Shown here in pieces: positions 8,615 to 18,606 of a stretch of 64,000 nt of DNA. How positions within the stretch are numbered: position 1 is the first letter of the stretch; every line of letters starts with the position of its first letter. The position numbers and the translations under genes were made by a program. The DNA comes from JAHJDR01 sp964609965 (GTDB taxonomy: Bacteria; UBA10199; JADGCS01): NCBI GenBank assembly GCA_964609965.1, contig CAZSTS010000002.1:124001-188000 (forward strand), written 5' to 3'. A model generated the notes under the pieces. The model saw only the letters and a program-made list of their open reading frames with translations. It was not told where the DNA came from and searched no databases.

Positions 8615-11600
8615 TCATCTATTTTCTTTATTCAATGCATGTCCAAGTGCCATCATGCGTTTAAAGATGCAGCGTTTGTCTTGGGAGCGAAGGGAACCAA
8701 GTATTTCTGAATCACCTAAGAGTTTGTATGTTTCAATTCTGCGTCGAATGTCATCGACTTCATCAAAATAAAGACGATGGGTCTCAACGGTCATGTCTTG
8801 TTCTTGTAGATAGGTTTCAAAATCATCACACCATCTTTCAAGCATCCTTATTTTCATCCACGTGGCCTGAGTTGTGTCTGAAACTTCCTCATCAATTCGT
8901 AAAAAATCAAGATCAATGTCTTGGATTAAGTGAGTACGAAATTTATCTGAAAAGGCTTCATCAATGTTTTCTCCTCCAGGGAGAATATCACTCAATGTCA
9001 CAGGATTGTAGACGTATTCATGATCGCCTTCATCATCTACAGCGTAGATGAGCTCATGGTAACGATCATCAGCATGGTCATTGTATGCTTCCAATGTTCT
9101 TTCATCTGGCCTTGCTAGGAGCTCATCTTGATAGAGGAAGAAACCGTTATTAACAACAGCACGGACCAAGGCTTTAACCATCTGTTCGTCATTAAGTGTT
9201 TCGGAGAGAATGCTCAAATGAAGCAACCCGTAATCATTGAGTTCTGGATCCAAGAAGTAAGCAAGAGGATCGTTTTCTAGGCTGTAAGGGGTTTGCCAAA
9301 AGGGGTCATCAAGGTCTACGTTTCCATAGTCTCTAAAGAGCACCCAGAGTTCCTCAGTACTATAAGGCTCATCACCATGTACGCGTCTATGCTCTGCAAC
9401 AAAATCAGCAGCGGCTTCTCCAAAGGCAACAGTGGCACCTATATCTGTATGATCTAATATAATTTGTTCTTCTTGAGCTGAGTCTACATAATCTTCATAT
9501 TCATCTTGAAGGATGTTGAAAGGATTTCGCATAAACTCAGTTAAGCTTTGATATCCAGGCTGTGTCGAAATGGGCTCTACATCATATCCATATTCATTAT
9601 CATCGTAATAGTCATAATCCCCTTCGTATTCTCCTCCTTCAAACCAGGGCTCGATCACTTCATCGATGAGGAGATCACTAAAATTTAACATGATAAGAAG
9701 TTCTTCTCCTGGGGCGCTTCTGACTGTTTCATTAAGAGCAGCAAGAATGGCGTTATTGTCTAAATAAGCATCTTCTGCTTCGAACATGGTGTCTTTAAGT
9801 TTCTCTGCTAGATCACCTAATCCAGGACATCTTAGATTAAGGAACATGCTGTGAGGATCAATGTCCTCATCTTCCATGTGGGCGAATAAAATGCGATCAC
9901 TTATATCCATGCGCTTTAAGTATTTATCGTTAAAATATGGACTCATGTGCATAAGGACAATTGTGAGAAAGCGTTTTTCTTCGGGAAGAGATTTTTCTTC
10001 ATCAAGTTGCTTTTGGAGTTGCCAGAGATCACTATACTCAGACTCAGTATTAATGTCTCCGCCAAAGTTTTCAAAAATTCCATCTACGTAGTTAAATGTA
10101 TCACGGATACCCTCTACTGAGTTTGGCGCTGCTTCAGAATTAGGATAATTTTGTTCTATTGTGTCCAAAAAATCTTGTCTTGCGCGCGTGAGACGCTCTT
10201 TTTCTTTATAATGATGAGCAATTCCCCAAGCAGCAAGGCCGGCAACGACCAGCACAGCACCAACTCCTGTGGAGGCTGCAATGGCAGCAACGGCTCCAGG
10301 GCCTATGCTAAGACCAACGGCAGTCAAACCAGCACCATAGGCATAGGCTCCAGCACCAATAGTAGCTGTTCCTGCTACAATGGCAGGAGCAGCAGCACTA
10401 GTTGAGTGTGCTACGGTTTTACCCCACGCTGGTAGCCCACTGTCTTCAATAGGATAGTACGTGGAGTCATAACCTGCATGTCCCCAAACATAACCAGCAC
10501 CGTAAGCCTGGACAAGACCGTACTTTGATAAAGGATTCCATTTTAACATGAGTCCTGTTATACTTCCCATAGAGGTTCCATGAATTCCCCATATGGCCTC
10601 ATCTTTATATTCCTCTGGAATGTCATCTGAGTGGATGACATATGCTGTTCCAGCAATATCAAAGACAACGAATCCTGAAAGGGCTGCAAATTGTCCAAAG
10701 GCACCGGGAGCAGTTCTTGCACCACCTCCGCCACCACCTGCTTCAGGAACAGCTGCTAATTCACCCGGGCCACCGCTTCCTCTTGGTGCTGCGGGGGGAG
10801 GTGCTTTACCACCACCTCCGCTACCACCTGTTTCAGGAACAGCTGCTAATTTAGGGCCACCGCTTCCTCTTGGTGCTGCAGGAGGGGCGCTTTCACCAGC
10901 GCCAGGACCGCCACCTCTTGGTGTTGCAGGAGGGGCGCTTTCACCAGCGCCAGGTCCGCCACCTCTTGGTGCTCCGGAAGGGGCTCCATCACCAGCGCCA
11001 GGACCACCACGTGCTGTTGGGCCAGTACTTACACCTTCTTCACCTACTAATACTGGTCCTGTAGGTTCTCCCACAGCAGACATGTTTTCGGCACCAGCGG
11101 CCATTCTAAGAGGTACTGCTTCGGCTTCTGCGCCTAGGGCAGTTCCTTCTCCAGAAAGGTTTCCTAGCACGCGGGCATTGTGCCTAGCAATTAAAGCAGC
11201 TCTTCCTCCTCTTGTTTGCCAAGGGTTACGTGGTACTTCAGGCAGAGCTTCTGTTTCTGCAAAAATACTAGGATCTACTTCTAAGCCTATCAAAGGAAGA
11301 TCAGGGGCCAAGATATTGCCTAAGGTTGTTCCAGCCCAAACAGGGTCAACAAGATAAAAAGGTGGTGGCGTGTATTGGAGGGTTAAGTCTAGATCAGAAC
11401 TTGCTGCAGGAGCATCATCAACTGGAGCAGCATCACCAGCACCAGCATCTTCATCTACAACAGGCGGAGCATCTTCCAGTGATTCGTCCCGTCTGCCAGA
11501 TGGTGGGCCATCATCTGTTGGGCTTGGGTCTGGATTGCAGGTTGCTTTACCTCCGTGTTCGTCTCTACCTGCTTGTGCTATTTCTCTGGCTCTTGCATCT

Positions 11601-13087
11601 ACTCTTCTATTAAAAGCAGTTTCTCGTTGATCCTTTATTAAAGAACGTCTTCGTTTGTAAATGTCTTCACCCCAGTTTACAAAGGTATCACCTTGAACAA
11701 TGGTTCCTGCTGTCCAAAAAGAAGCCCCCACAGCAACTCCACCAAAGAGCATGAGTTTTTTGTAATGTAATTTGATAAGACGTATTGTGGCTGACATGAA
11801 GAAAAAATCATCCAAAGCTTTTTTGATATGAGGGTCCAGGCACTTATCTGCTGCAGCCCCTTCTTGCGCACAGACTGTTCTTTGATAACGCAAATACGCT
11901 TTATAGGCCCCTCTGTGATCACCACTACGAATTAACGAGAGAACCGTGCTAAGTTCCATTTCTTGCTCACCATATACCTTAGCATCATCCCAAGAGAGGA
12001 CAACGTTTCTATGTGTTTCTTGAAGATCTCTTAAGTGTTGTAGTACTTGTTGATCTTGAGGTGAAAGCTGTGATTCATCAATGGGTTCATTTTCGGTGTC
12101 TAAACCATTTTGAACATATTCTTCCTCAGATCCTGCTCCAGATACAGTAAACGAGTCAAATAAGGCTCTCATGGCGTCACTTTCTTGTTCCATTTCTCGA
12201 TCGAGTTCTTCTTCTACTCCGCTTAAGCTTAATTTACTAAAAGCGTTTGTCAGCAAAACAATAAGGCCTGTAATTAGGGAAAGACCTATGGTTGCTTTGC
12301 CTAAAAGTTTCATGAGACCACCAAGGCCCACTCTGGTGAGTTCGTGACCACTCATACATTGAAGAAGTTCTGGGCTAAGGCCGTTTTGTTGTTGAAAGGT
12401 AGTGTCTGTTTTAACTTTAACTTGAGCGCGTGTATTTACCATGAATTCTTCAAGAGATGTGGCAGCACTCATGAGTTTTGAAATAATAAAGCCTTGGCGC
12501 CCCCTAGTCAGACCTCTAAATATAGGAAACCCGTTTTTGGCCTGATTCGTAAAAGCTAGTATTAAATCTTGTGTGGGAGCGTTACCAGCAACAGCAGTGA
12601 CTAGGGTAAAGGGTAGGCTCAGAAGACCTGTGAGGAGACCTGTCATGCCCCAAATAGTATCCCCAGATGTGGCTTGTTGGGCAAATTCCATGCGGAGCTC
12701 TTCGATTTCAGTAACAAAAAGTTCCGTAAACAAATCAGCACTATCTCCCGCAAAAGTGAGATGAGTTGTTTCTGCCCTTGTTGCGGCTCCTGCACGTTGG
12801 GGATCGTCAAGGGCGCCATCTCTTAGTAGGACATCATAGGCATGACCAAAAGATCTAAACTGTTGTTGAAAGGCTTCGTTATTTGGAATGTACCATTTAT
12901 GTGTAACAGGATCTCGTTCAATAAAATCATTAAGAACAGTTGGAAAATCTTCTAATATAAAATAGCGCTTGTCAGCCCGGGCTTTTTCAAGGACCTCTTC
13001 AGGTGTGTCAGACACATATAGGCGTTCATCTGTAGAGACTTGACCAGCAAAGGGGAAGGTGTCGGCTGTTTTTTCGGGGCCTGACAT
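8615..13087 (-). CDS. Large multi-membrane-segment protein with Gly/Pro repeats, 1490 aa
   Basis: Not recognised. I chose the ATG at 13087 because GGAGG sits 9 nt upstream; the frame is open further up but without a site. Hydrophobic segments are visible at about 149-169, 259-282 and 441-464. A Gly/Ala-rich hydrophobic stretch at about 894-957, with many GxG and AxxxG patterns, resembles glycine-zipper or pore-like helices. Between them lies a low-complexity part: acidic DAP/DAG-rich, then tandem Gly/Pro/Ala repeats (about 691-792). The C-terminal third is strongly acidic (DDED, YEGDYDYYDD) and predicted soluble. It starts 22 nt after the stop of the 1597-aa gene, so the two are probably co-transcribed and translated from one message. 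Inference: membrane-embedded partner of the two flanking AAA+ proteins. Secretion or pore function cannot be decided from sequence. Confidence 0.8.
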   Translation of the reverse strand: MSGPEKTADTFPFAGQVSTDERLYVSDTPEEVLEKARADKRYFILEDFPTVLNDFIERDPVTHKWYIPNNEAFQQQFRSFGHAYDVLLRDGALDDPQRAGAATRAETTHLTFAGDSADLFTELFVTEIEELRMEFAQQATSGDTIWGMTGLLTGLLSLPFTLVTAVAGNAPTQDLILAFTNQAKNGFPIFRGLTRGRQGFIISKLMSAATSLEEFMVNTRAQVKVKTDTTFQQQNGLSPELLQCMSGHELTRVGLGGLMKLLGKATIGLSLITGLIVLLTNAFSKLSLSGVEEELDREMEQESDAMRALFDSFTVSGAGSEEEYVQNGLDTENEPIDESQLSPQDQQVLQHLRDLQETHRNVVLSWDDAKVYGEQEMELSTVLSLIRSGDHRGAYKAYLRYQRTVCAQEGAAADKCLDPHIKKALDDFFFMSATIRLIKLHYKKLMLFGGVAVGASFWTAGTIVQGDTFVNWGEDIYKRRRSLIKDQRETAFNRRVDARAREIAQAGRDEHGGKATCNPDPSPTDDGPPSGRRDESLEDAPPVVDEDAGAGDAAPVDDAPAASSDLDLTLQYTPPPFYLVDPVWAGTTLGNILAPDLPLIGLEVDPSIFAETEALPEVPRNPWQTRGGRAALIARHNARVLGNLSGEGTALGAEAEAVPLRMAAGAENMSAVGEPTGPVLVGEEGVSTGPTARGGPGAGDGAPSGAPRGGGPGAGESAPPATPRGGGPGAGESAPPAAPRGSGGPKLAAVPETGGSGGGGKAPPPAAPRGSGGPGELAAVPEAGGGGGGARTAPGAFGQFAALSGFVVFDIAGTAYVIHSDDIPEEYKDEAIWGIHGTSMGSITGLMLKWNPLSKYGLVQAYGAGYVWGHAGYDSTYYPIEDSGLPAWGKTVAHSTSAAAPAIVAGTATIGAGAYAYGAGLTAVGLSIGPGAVAAIAASTGVGAVLVVAGLAAWGIAHHYKEKERLTRARQDFLDTIEQNYPNSEAAPNSVEGIRDTFNYVDGIFENFGGDINTESEYSDLWQLQKQLDEEKSLPEEKRFLTIVLMHMSPYFNDKYLKRMDISDRILFAHMEDEDIDPHSMFLNLRCPGLGDLAEKLKDTMFEAEDAYLDNNAILAALNETVRSAPGEELLIMLNFSDLLIDEVIEPWFEGGEYEGDYDYYDDNEYGYDVEPISTQPGYQSLTEFMRNPFNILQDEYEDYVDSAQEEQIILDHTDIGATVAFGEAAADFVAEHRRVHGDEPYSTEELWVLFRDYGNVDLDDPFWQTPYSLENDPLAYFLDPELNDYGLLHLSILSETLNDEQMVKALVRAVVNNGFFLYQDELLARPDERTLEAYNDHADDRYHELIYAVDDEGDHEYVYNPVTLSDILPGGENIDEAFSDKFRTHLIQDIDLDFLRIDEEVSDTTQATWMKIRMLERWCDDFETYLQEQDMTVETHRLYFDEVDDIRRRIETYKLLGDSEILGSLRSQDKRCIFKRMMALGHALNKENR
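10710..11015 (-). repeat. Tandem repeats coding Gly/Pro/Ala units inside the 1490-aa gene
   Basis: Two nested periodicities are visible. A 48-bp unit encodes PRGGGPGAGESAPPA plus T or A (16 residues), present twice with a degenerate third copy. A unit of about 87 bp encodes PRGSGGP-(KL/GEL)-AAVPE-(T/A)-GG followed by poly-Gly, present twice. The codons differ between copies only slightly, pointing to recent slippage or duplication. The antisense frame is open across this stretch only because of its composition. Confidence 0.85.
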
Positions 13088-13109
13088 GTTGTTTAACCTC
13101 CATTGTTTA

Positions 13110-16100
13110 TTAATGACCAGCCCTTGTGCGTGTTCTCTGCGTTTGTGTGTGCATTCCATTATCTAATGCTGCATTGGCTAGGCTGTTTAAGAAATCGCCA
13201 TACTGTTGTTGTGCAACAGTAATATTTGCGCCTGCCCTTGTTTCAACAATATTTATCTGATGTTCGGTGTTATAAGCTGCTATTCTCTCAGCAATAGCTG
13301 TTGTAAGAGCTGCCCGGGCTTGTGTTGGATTGCCAGAGATAGCTTGGAAACCAGTGTCTTGCATAAGCCTATAAGTTACTTGCATGGTGATTATTGTTAA
13401 AACATCTTGGTGGTGAAAACTAAGTGTGGGGTATTGGGCTGAAAGTCGAGTGTGCTGTCGATTTCTTTGAATTAATATAAAATCGCCTAGCTGACCACCG
13501 TCTACGCTATTTGCTAAACAAAAGCTATCTACTGCTGCCATTGTATCGCCAACATTCTGTGTGGGATCAAAAGCTGCAAATACTGGACTAAGATTGGTAA
13601 CTAGATCTGTGTCTGCAGAGGCAGAGGTGTCAACAGCATCTCTATTGCTGATAAATGTGGCAAGCATAGGATTTTGTTGGAGCGTCACTTGTGCAGAAAC
13701 AGGATCGGCTGAAGTGAGAATATTTGCTTCAAGAGTCGTCAAAAGCGCTTCACGAAATTCCGCTCCGTCCAACCCTCTTGCAATGAGCGCATCTATTGCA
13801 GCATCAAGTTCTTGGAGTCGTGTAAGTTGTTGAGCAGGGTTTTCTCTTCCGATTCTAAAGTACGCGGCTACCAAGGCTTGTGTATAAATATCGTGCTGTT
13901 GTGGAATTGCTGCAACGAGTTTTCTGTCTGTGAGATTTGCTTGAACACTGCAATCTGCCCTGCGAGCATGGTCTAGAATTGTATGTCTTTCTGATGGATC
14001 GATTTGGAACTCACCATCGTTAATGGCATGATTAACCATATCATAAGTTGATTCGGTATGTTCCCCTGGCCTTGTATTTAGGATATAGGTAACGAGTTGT
14101 TCAAAATTTTCATGTCCGCCCATGAATTGAGCTAAGGCATGGAGTTCATAAAAACATCTTAGGTGTACAGGCTCATCACTAACGGGCCGCTGCCCTGATA
14201 AGTATTGCATAAGGGCAATCAAAGGGTTCGGAGAACTAAAGACTTGTTCTGGAAAGTGTAGAGTTTCTAAGTCGGAGCTAACTTGAGTATAAGGATCATC
14301 CGCAATATCATCATCTAGGTCTAAGTCTGCGGCATCACTTGGCGGCGCTGTTCCATCAGGTGCTGCAGCTTGTTGTCGCGCTGCTTGTAGTTCAGCAAAG
14401 GCGGTTGCAGGATCTCTGATAATAGCTTCGATTTGTAAAGGAAGGGCATCTAAATCTCCCATAAATACGCCAGTTTCACCTGTGGCAGGATCACGGTAGC
14501 TGTTTCTTATTGATCTTAAAACAGCGAGCATGCGTCGATAACGCTGCGCACAGAAAGCTTGAGTTTCACCAGGTTGCAAAGAAAGATATTGAGCCAGAGC
14601 ATCTTGAAGATCAGGAGCTAATGCATCAACAGTTTCAGATAGCATGACAAGATCATTGTATAATATATTATTGATGAGCTCACGTATTTGGCCTTCTAGT
14701 CCTACAAGGGTTGGGCTTGGGTTTCTTTGATAAAAAAGGTCAAAATCATGCTCTCCCATGACCACTGTTTCGCCTCCTCGGACTCTTCTTTGACAGTCTG
14801 TTATGTAGGCTATCATCAGGGCTCTAGATTTTCTGGGGTTTGCTGTACCTCTGTTTGCTTCAGCTCTTCTGACAATGTATGAAAAGAGATTGTCTCTTCT
14901 CGTTTCACCGGCTTGAAGATCATGTGTCATTGTATCGGTCAGAGGATCATAGTGAGCAAACAATTCTCGAAAGCTCAAGTTTAAGGCACTGCTATCAAGA
15001 CCAACTGTTCCACTAAACGTTTGGATGGTATTGAGTACGTAGCTATGCATGATGAGCATGGTATCGCCCATAGGGGGATTGCCAAAACCTTCGGTTCCTT
15101 CACCGTTTCTATGAATGCTTACAAAGCGGCCTGACATCTGATCATCGGTAATTCTACCCCCAGCAGTTAAAAATGTGTTCAAGTCAGCTATGGTACAAGA
15201 GGCCATCATCTTCATCTTTTGTGACACAGCTGTTTTGAGTTTTTGCAGTGTTGATGTTGGATCGTTTTGTGTAGCACCTGCTGTTGCTGCGTCTGCTATT
15301 TCGTCTGAGGCCCAAAGGGTGTATAAATTATTTTGTGAATAGACTTCGGCGGCATTGAGATTTCCTTCTTCTTTTCCTTTCCACTGGGCATTGGTCATGA
15401 AGGCAGACATGTTTGCCTGACGCATTTCGACTTTGGTTGTGCCATCGGCATCAAAGAACTGGGCATAGAGCTCTGGGGCAACGTCACTTAAGAGCCTTCC
15501 TTCGAGCCATGTGGCAAGCTGGGCATCAGTAAAGCCGTGCTCATAATCTGCAGCTAAAGGAGGGAGGCGACCTGTTGCCATAACATAGGCAATCAGGTTT
15601 GGCATTTCACTCTTACCACTACCAGGAAGACCTGTGAGTCTTATTCCACCTTCCACATTAGTTCCAGCTTCTTGGGCAGCAATAATACCCGCGTAGTGCT
15701 GCAAAATAGCCAAGAGTTCATCTACTCTCCCAAAAAAAGGTGGTGCGTACATGCCGCTTGGTCTATGATAATCGCCGTTTGCATAGTTTGCTGCATATTC
15801 CTCAACTTTGTCAGGTGCAAATTGATCTACTATTTCTTCAGCTGTTTCAACTGTCATACCTTCTGTCATGTCCTTTTTCATTTGTGCCTGAAAGTCTCTT
15901 TGTAGTTGCAATCCTTCTTGTGCTACAGCCAATTGTCTTTTTGTTGAACGATTGATAAACCAAATAAAGCCTATAGTTGCGAGTAAGCCTCCTATACCTA
16001 TCTTAAGACTTGTTGATTGAGCTTTTTGAGCAGCGTCTTGAGCATCCAGTGATGCTTTTACAGCAGGGGGCTGTACATCACGCCATTGCTGTATGGCATC

Positions 16101-17903
16101 TTCATTGCCATCTTCTGCACTTTCTAGTGCTGCGATGAGGCTTCTTGCTTGATCAATAGTAAGTACAAGATCATCCAGGTCTGGGTGAGGGAGACGGACG
16201 ACATCCTCATCATTATCTTTAGCTAATTTTATGACAGCTTTTAATCCCTCAATAGCACCATTAACTGTTTCTTCATCATAAAGTATACAATATCGCGCTT
16301 TCTTGATGGTGACGCCGTCTTCTTCAAAATCTCTAAAACCTTCATCAGCCAGGCGTCGCATACTCAATTCAATGCCGAGATCATCTGAGGCTTGGTTGAC
16401 AAGAACTGCCATGGCATAGGCTTCTTCATACGAGTACCAGCCCTCAAGATCATGATAACGATAAAGCTCTGATTTTCTGACAGGCTGAAAAAAGGGTGAA
16501 AACGCAACATACGTCATGCCATTTTGAGTGGTCACGATCATGTTTGGATCATTAATAAGTGTAAGATCATAATGGCGTTCTTGTAATATCAAATCAAGAT
16601 AGGCAAAATGAGAACCTGCTTCCTGAGGAATTTCGGTAGTTAATCCATTTTTGGGAAGACTTCTCAAATATTCTAGCACTTCATCTTGTGAGGGAATGGT
16701 ACAACCTGCAGGCATGACAAAGCTCCCGGCTTTTACGAGCGTTTGGTTCTGATAGTATGTGGGGTCTTGCATGTAAGGAAAAATCTTTTCACCTTTTTTC
16801 AAAAAGGGAAAATAAAGTGTGTTGTCACCATACTTTGCTAGGGCGTCATGATGAGCAAGGTCTCGTAAGGTAACTGAGTCACCAATGCCCCAACCTGTAG
16901 AGGCCATCATCATACTGTCATCGCTCTTTTTGCCGGTGTTGTAACCTGTTGTCATCAAAACCATGGAGCCAGTTTCTCCATCGAGAAAACCATCTGGCAG
17001 GAATTCTTGACGATAACAGATTCGGTCTAAGACGCGTATCGCTGTTTCGGCGTCTCTAAATGTAGCGGTAAGCGCTCCAAGGTCTTTTTGTAGGGCACCA
17101 TAGAGCAAACCTTTGCTAAGAATTCCAGTTAAAGCTCTTTCTAGATCAGCACGTTCAGTGCTAATGGAGTCTCTTTTTGGGTAGCCCAGAAAATTGCTAA
17201 AATCTATTGTGGCTGGCATGCCTGATGGTACGGCATCTAAGATATCTCGTTGGGCATAATATCCCCCCATGTTTACAGCATAGGCTTGTGCAAAGGTCCT
17301 ATCTTGTGTTCGATAAGAAGCGGGACGCCTATACAGATCTATTTCATCAAAAACCTGAGAACTTCTCGAAGTGCTATTTGAAGCATTAGGATCTTCTACA
17401 CTTATTTGATCGGTATTAACATCAATATACCAAAAATGACCTTCAGTATCGAACTTTAAGACTCTTTGTGAATCAGTTGCTGGTCTAAAGTAGGCTTGAT
17501 ACTCTTCATCGTCAGGGACAACTAAAAGCCAGGCACTAGTGAGTATTTCGCTTCTGAATGTAGGGTAATTATCTGCGTCGATTTGGAGTTCGCCTGCAGT
17601 GGAGAAAACCTCTGTTTGAGAATATTGAGGGGTGTAAGCATTACCAATTCTTTTCCAATCCCAATTACCATTTCGATACGCGCGCATGCTATCGATGACC
17701 CATTGGTCATCGATTCGTGGGAGGTAGATTGTGACTTGTTCTTTTTCTGCTGAGATTTGTGGTCTTGCTAAAGGTGCGCGCGTTCGTGTCTCATCTCCTT
17801 CTTCATCAGGTTCTACTTGAGCTATGCCATCACCTTCTTCTAGAAGTTCTTCATCGACAAGAGGAGGATCTAATAATGCTGGAGGAATTCTTCTATCTTC
17901 CAT
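13110..17903 (-). CDS. Membrane-anchored AAA+ (Clp/HSP100-like) protein, 1597 aa, paralogue of the 2788-aa protein
   Basis: The start is the ATG at 17903, with GGAGT 8 nt upstream; a TTG five codons earlier lies inside that site. Residues 1-55 are acidic and share DGIAQ with the 2788-aa protein. The next roughly 570 residues are homologous to it, including DQISVEDPNASNSTS, GILSKGLL and VLDRICY. A hydrophobic helix at about 631-652 (KIGIGGLLATIGFIWFI) precedes the ATPase module: FFGRVDELLAIL (box analogous to Clp IGRDEEI), Walker A GLPGSGKSE (about 758-766), an ASDEIAD Walker-B-like site (about 860-866), and SGRFVSIHR where an HSP100 Arg finger would be (about 925). The C-terminal 650 residues are mostly helical and unrecognised. 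It is first of three closely spaced genes. Walker B is degenerate compared with its paralogue, so it might bind ATP with weak hydrolysis (inference). Confidence 0.85.
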   Translation of the reverse strand: MEDRRIPPALLDPPLVDEELLEEGDGIAQVEPDEEGDETRTRAPLARPQISAEKEQVTIYLPRIDDQWVIDSMRAYRNGNWDWKRIGNAYTPQYSQTEVFSTAGELQIDADNYPTFRSEILTSAWLLVVPDDEEYQAYFRPATDSQRVLKFDTEGHFWYIDVNTDQISVEDPNASNSTSRSSQVFDEIDLYRRPASYRTQDRTFAQAYAVNMGGYYAQRDILDAVPSGMPATIDFSNFLGYPKRDSISTERADLERALTGILSKGLLYGALQKDLGALTATFRDAETAIRVLDRICYRQEFLPDGFLDGETGSMVLMTTGYNTGKKSDDSMMMASTGWGIGDSVTLRDLAHHDALAKYGDNTLYFPFLKKGEKIFPYMQDPTYYQNQTLVKAGSFVMPAGCTIPSQDEVLEYLRSLPKNGLTTEIPQEAGSHFAYLDLILQERHYDLTLINDPNMIVTTQNGMTYVAFSPFFQPVRKSELYRYHDLEGWYSYEEAYAMAVLVNQASDDLGIELSMRRLADEGFRDFEEDGVTIKKARYCILYDEETVNGAIEGLKAVIKLAKDNDEDVVRLPHPDLDDLVLTIDQARSLIAALESAEDGNEDAIQQWRDVQPPAVKASLDAQDAAQKAQSTSLKIGIGGLLATIGFIWFINRSTKRQLAVAQEGLQLQRDFQAQMKKDMTEGMTVETAEEIVDQFAPDKVEEYAANYANGDYHRPSGMYAPPFFGRVDELLAILQHYAGIIAAQEAGTNVEGGIRLTGLPGSGKSEMPNLIAYVMATGRLPPLAADYEHGFTDAQLATWLEGRLLSDVAPELYAQFFDADGTTKVEMRQANMSAFMTNAQWKGKEEGNLNAAEVYSQNNLYTLWASDEIADAATAGATQNDPTSTLQKLKTAVSQKMKMMASCTIADLNTFLTAGGRITDDQMSGRFVSIHRNGEGTEGFGNPPMGDTMLIMHSYVLNTIQTFSGTVGLDSSALNLSFRELFAHYDPLTDTMTHDLQAGETRRDNLFSYIVRRAEANRGTANPRKSRALMIAYITDCQRRVRGGETVVMGEHDFDLFYQRNPSPTLVGLEGQIRELINNILYNDLVMLSETVDALAPDLQDALAQYLSLQPGETQAFCAQRYRRMLAVLRSIRNSYRDPATGETGVFMGDLDALPLQIEAIIRDPATAFAELQAARQQAAAPDGTAPPSDAADLDLDDDIADDPYTQVSSDLETLHFPEQVFSSPNPLIALMQYLSGQRPVSDEPVHLRCFYELHALAQFMGGHENFEQLVTYILNTRPGEHTESTYDMVNHAINDGEFQIDPSERHTILDHARRADCSVQANLTDRKLVAAIPQQHDIYTQALVAAYFRIGRENPAQQLTRLQELDAAIDALIARGLDGAEFREALLTTLEANILTSADPVSAQVTLQQNPMLATFISNRDAVDTSASADTDLVTNLSPVFAAFDPTQNVGDTMAAVDSFCLANSVDGGQLGDFILIQRNRQHTRLSAQYPTLSFHHQDVLTIITMQVTYRLMQDTGFQAISGNPTQARAALTTAIAERIAAYNTEHQINIVETRAGANITVAQQQYGDFLNSLANAALDNGMHTQTQRTRTRAGH

Positions 17904-17987
17904 AAAGTTGTACTCCAATATACTATTTTACATTATTTTTAGACTGCCCCCAATCTAGAAATGATCCCTACTATTAATATTTTCGGT
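17904..17987 (-). promoter_or_regulatory. Leader of the 1597-aa gene
   Basis: Aligned copy of the leader at 8445-8543. On the minus strand it carries ACCGAAAATATTAATA, GGGATCA and GGGCAGTC boxes 19 bp apart, CTAAAAATAATG, TAAAAT, then TATATTGGAGT and the start 8 nt later. A homologous leader on both paralogues suggests common regulation or duplication of the whole unit. Confidence 0.45.
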
Positions 17988-18606
17988 AATTTGATAACGA
18001 GTGTCGCCTGTTGTCATGAATATGATAAAAAAAGAGCTTACTCTGATAATAGATGTTAATGGATGTTAAGAGATGTTAAGGAATTTGGGAGAGCTTAGAG
18101 CGTCAAGGGTTTGGCGGGGATGTGACGCGGTGCGGTATGGATTTATGGGATCAAGGGGACGATAGGCGATAGACGATAATCGATAGTTTTTTTCCTGATG
18201 GCAAATTAGGTTTGTCTATTATTTAATAATTTCAAATTCATGGACATGTTAAGGTTCAACCTTAAAATATCCGAGATTGTTGTTTAAAATATGTAAGATT
18301 TTTTTTGGAAAAAAATACCCTGTAAGGGCAAAGATAAAACAGCCCAGGGTCAGGAGTGTTTGTTTTGTAATAAACGCGACGCCACCCTGGGTCTTCTAAA
18401 AAAACTACAATTAACATTATTTATCCCCTTCAGGGAAAAAAATAGAAATAAGAAGGGTATTTATTTTTTGATGGATTCCCAGGGTAGAAAAATCCCTTCA
18501 GGCTTTTTCAACCCCGGTCTATTTTATTTAACCCCTTTGGGGTTGGTTTGAAAATTTGGAATTTGGAATTTATATCGAAGCACGAAGCACAAAGAACGAG
18601 GCAACG
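17988..18606. repeat. Gene-free stretch with word repeats and a REP-like palindromic block
   Basis: No credible gene. From left to right it holds: three copies of a GATGTTAA word (18050-18080); a CGATAGACGATAATCGATAG block (18163-18190); a short hairpin CCCTG-TA-AGGG (18318-18328); a long inverted repeat CCAGGGT...ACCCTGG (18343-18391); further CCCTTCAGGG and ACCCCTTTGGGGTT hairpins to 18545; a TTGGAATTTGGAATTT word block; and a CGAAGCACGAAGCAC block running up to the stop codon of the 911-aa gene. The palindromic part is related to 51355-51535. A 63-codon open frame across it is chance. Confidence 0.6.

Noticed and set aside
10593..11357. 254-codon plus-strand frame rich in Pro/Gly/Ala
   Set aside because: Exactly antisense to the Gly/Pro repeat of the 1490-aa gene; open only because the repeat composition avoids stops on both strands. 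No ribosome-binding site.
18360..18551. 63-codon plus-strand frame between the two giant-gene groups
   Set aside because: Lies wholly inside the REP-like palindromic block; chance.
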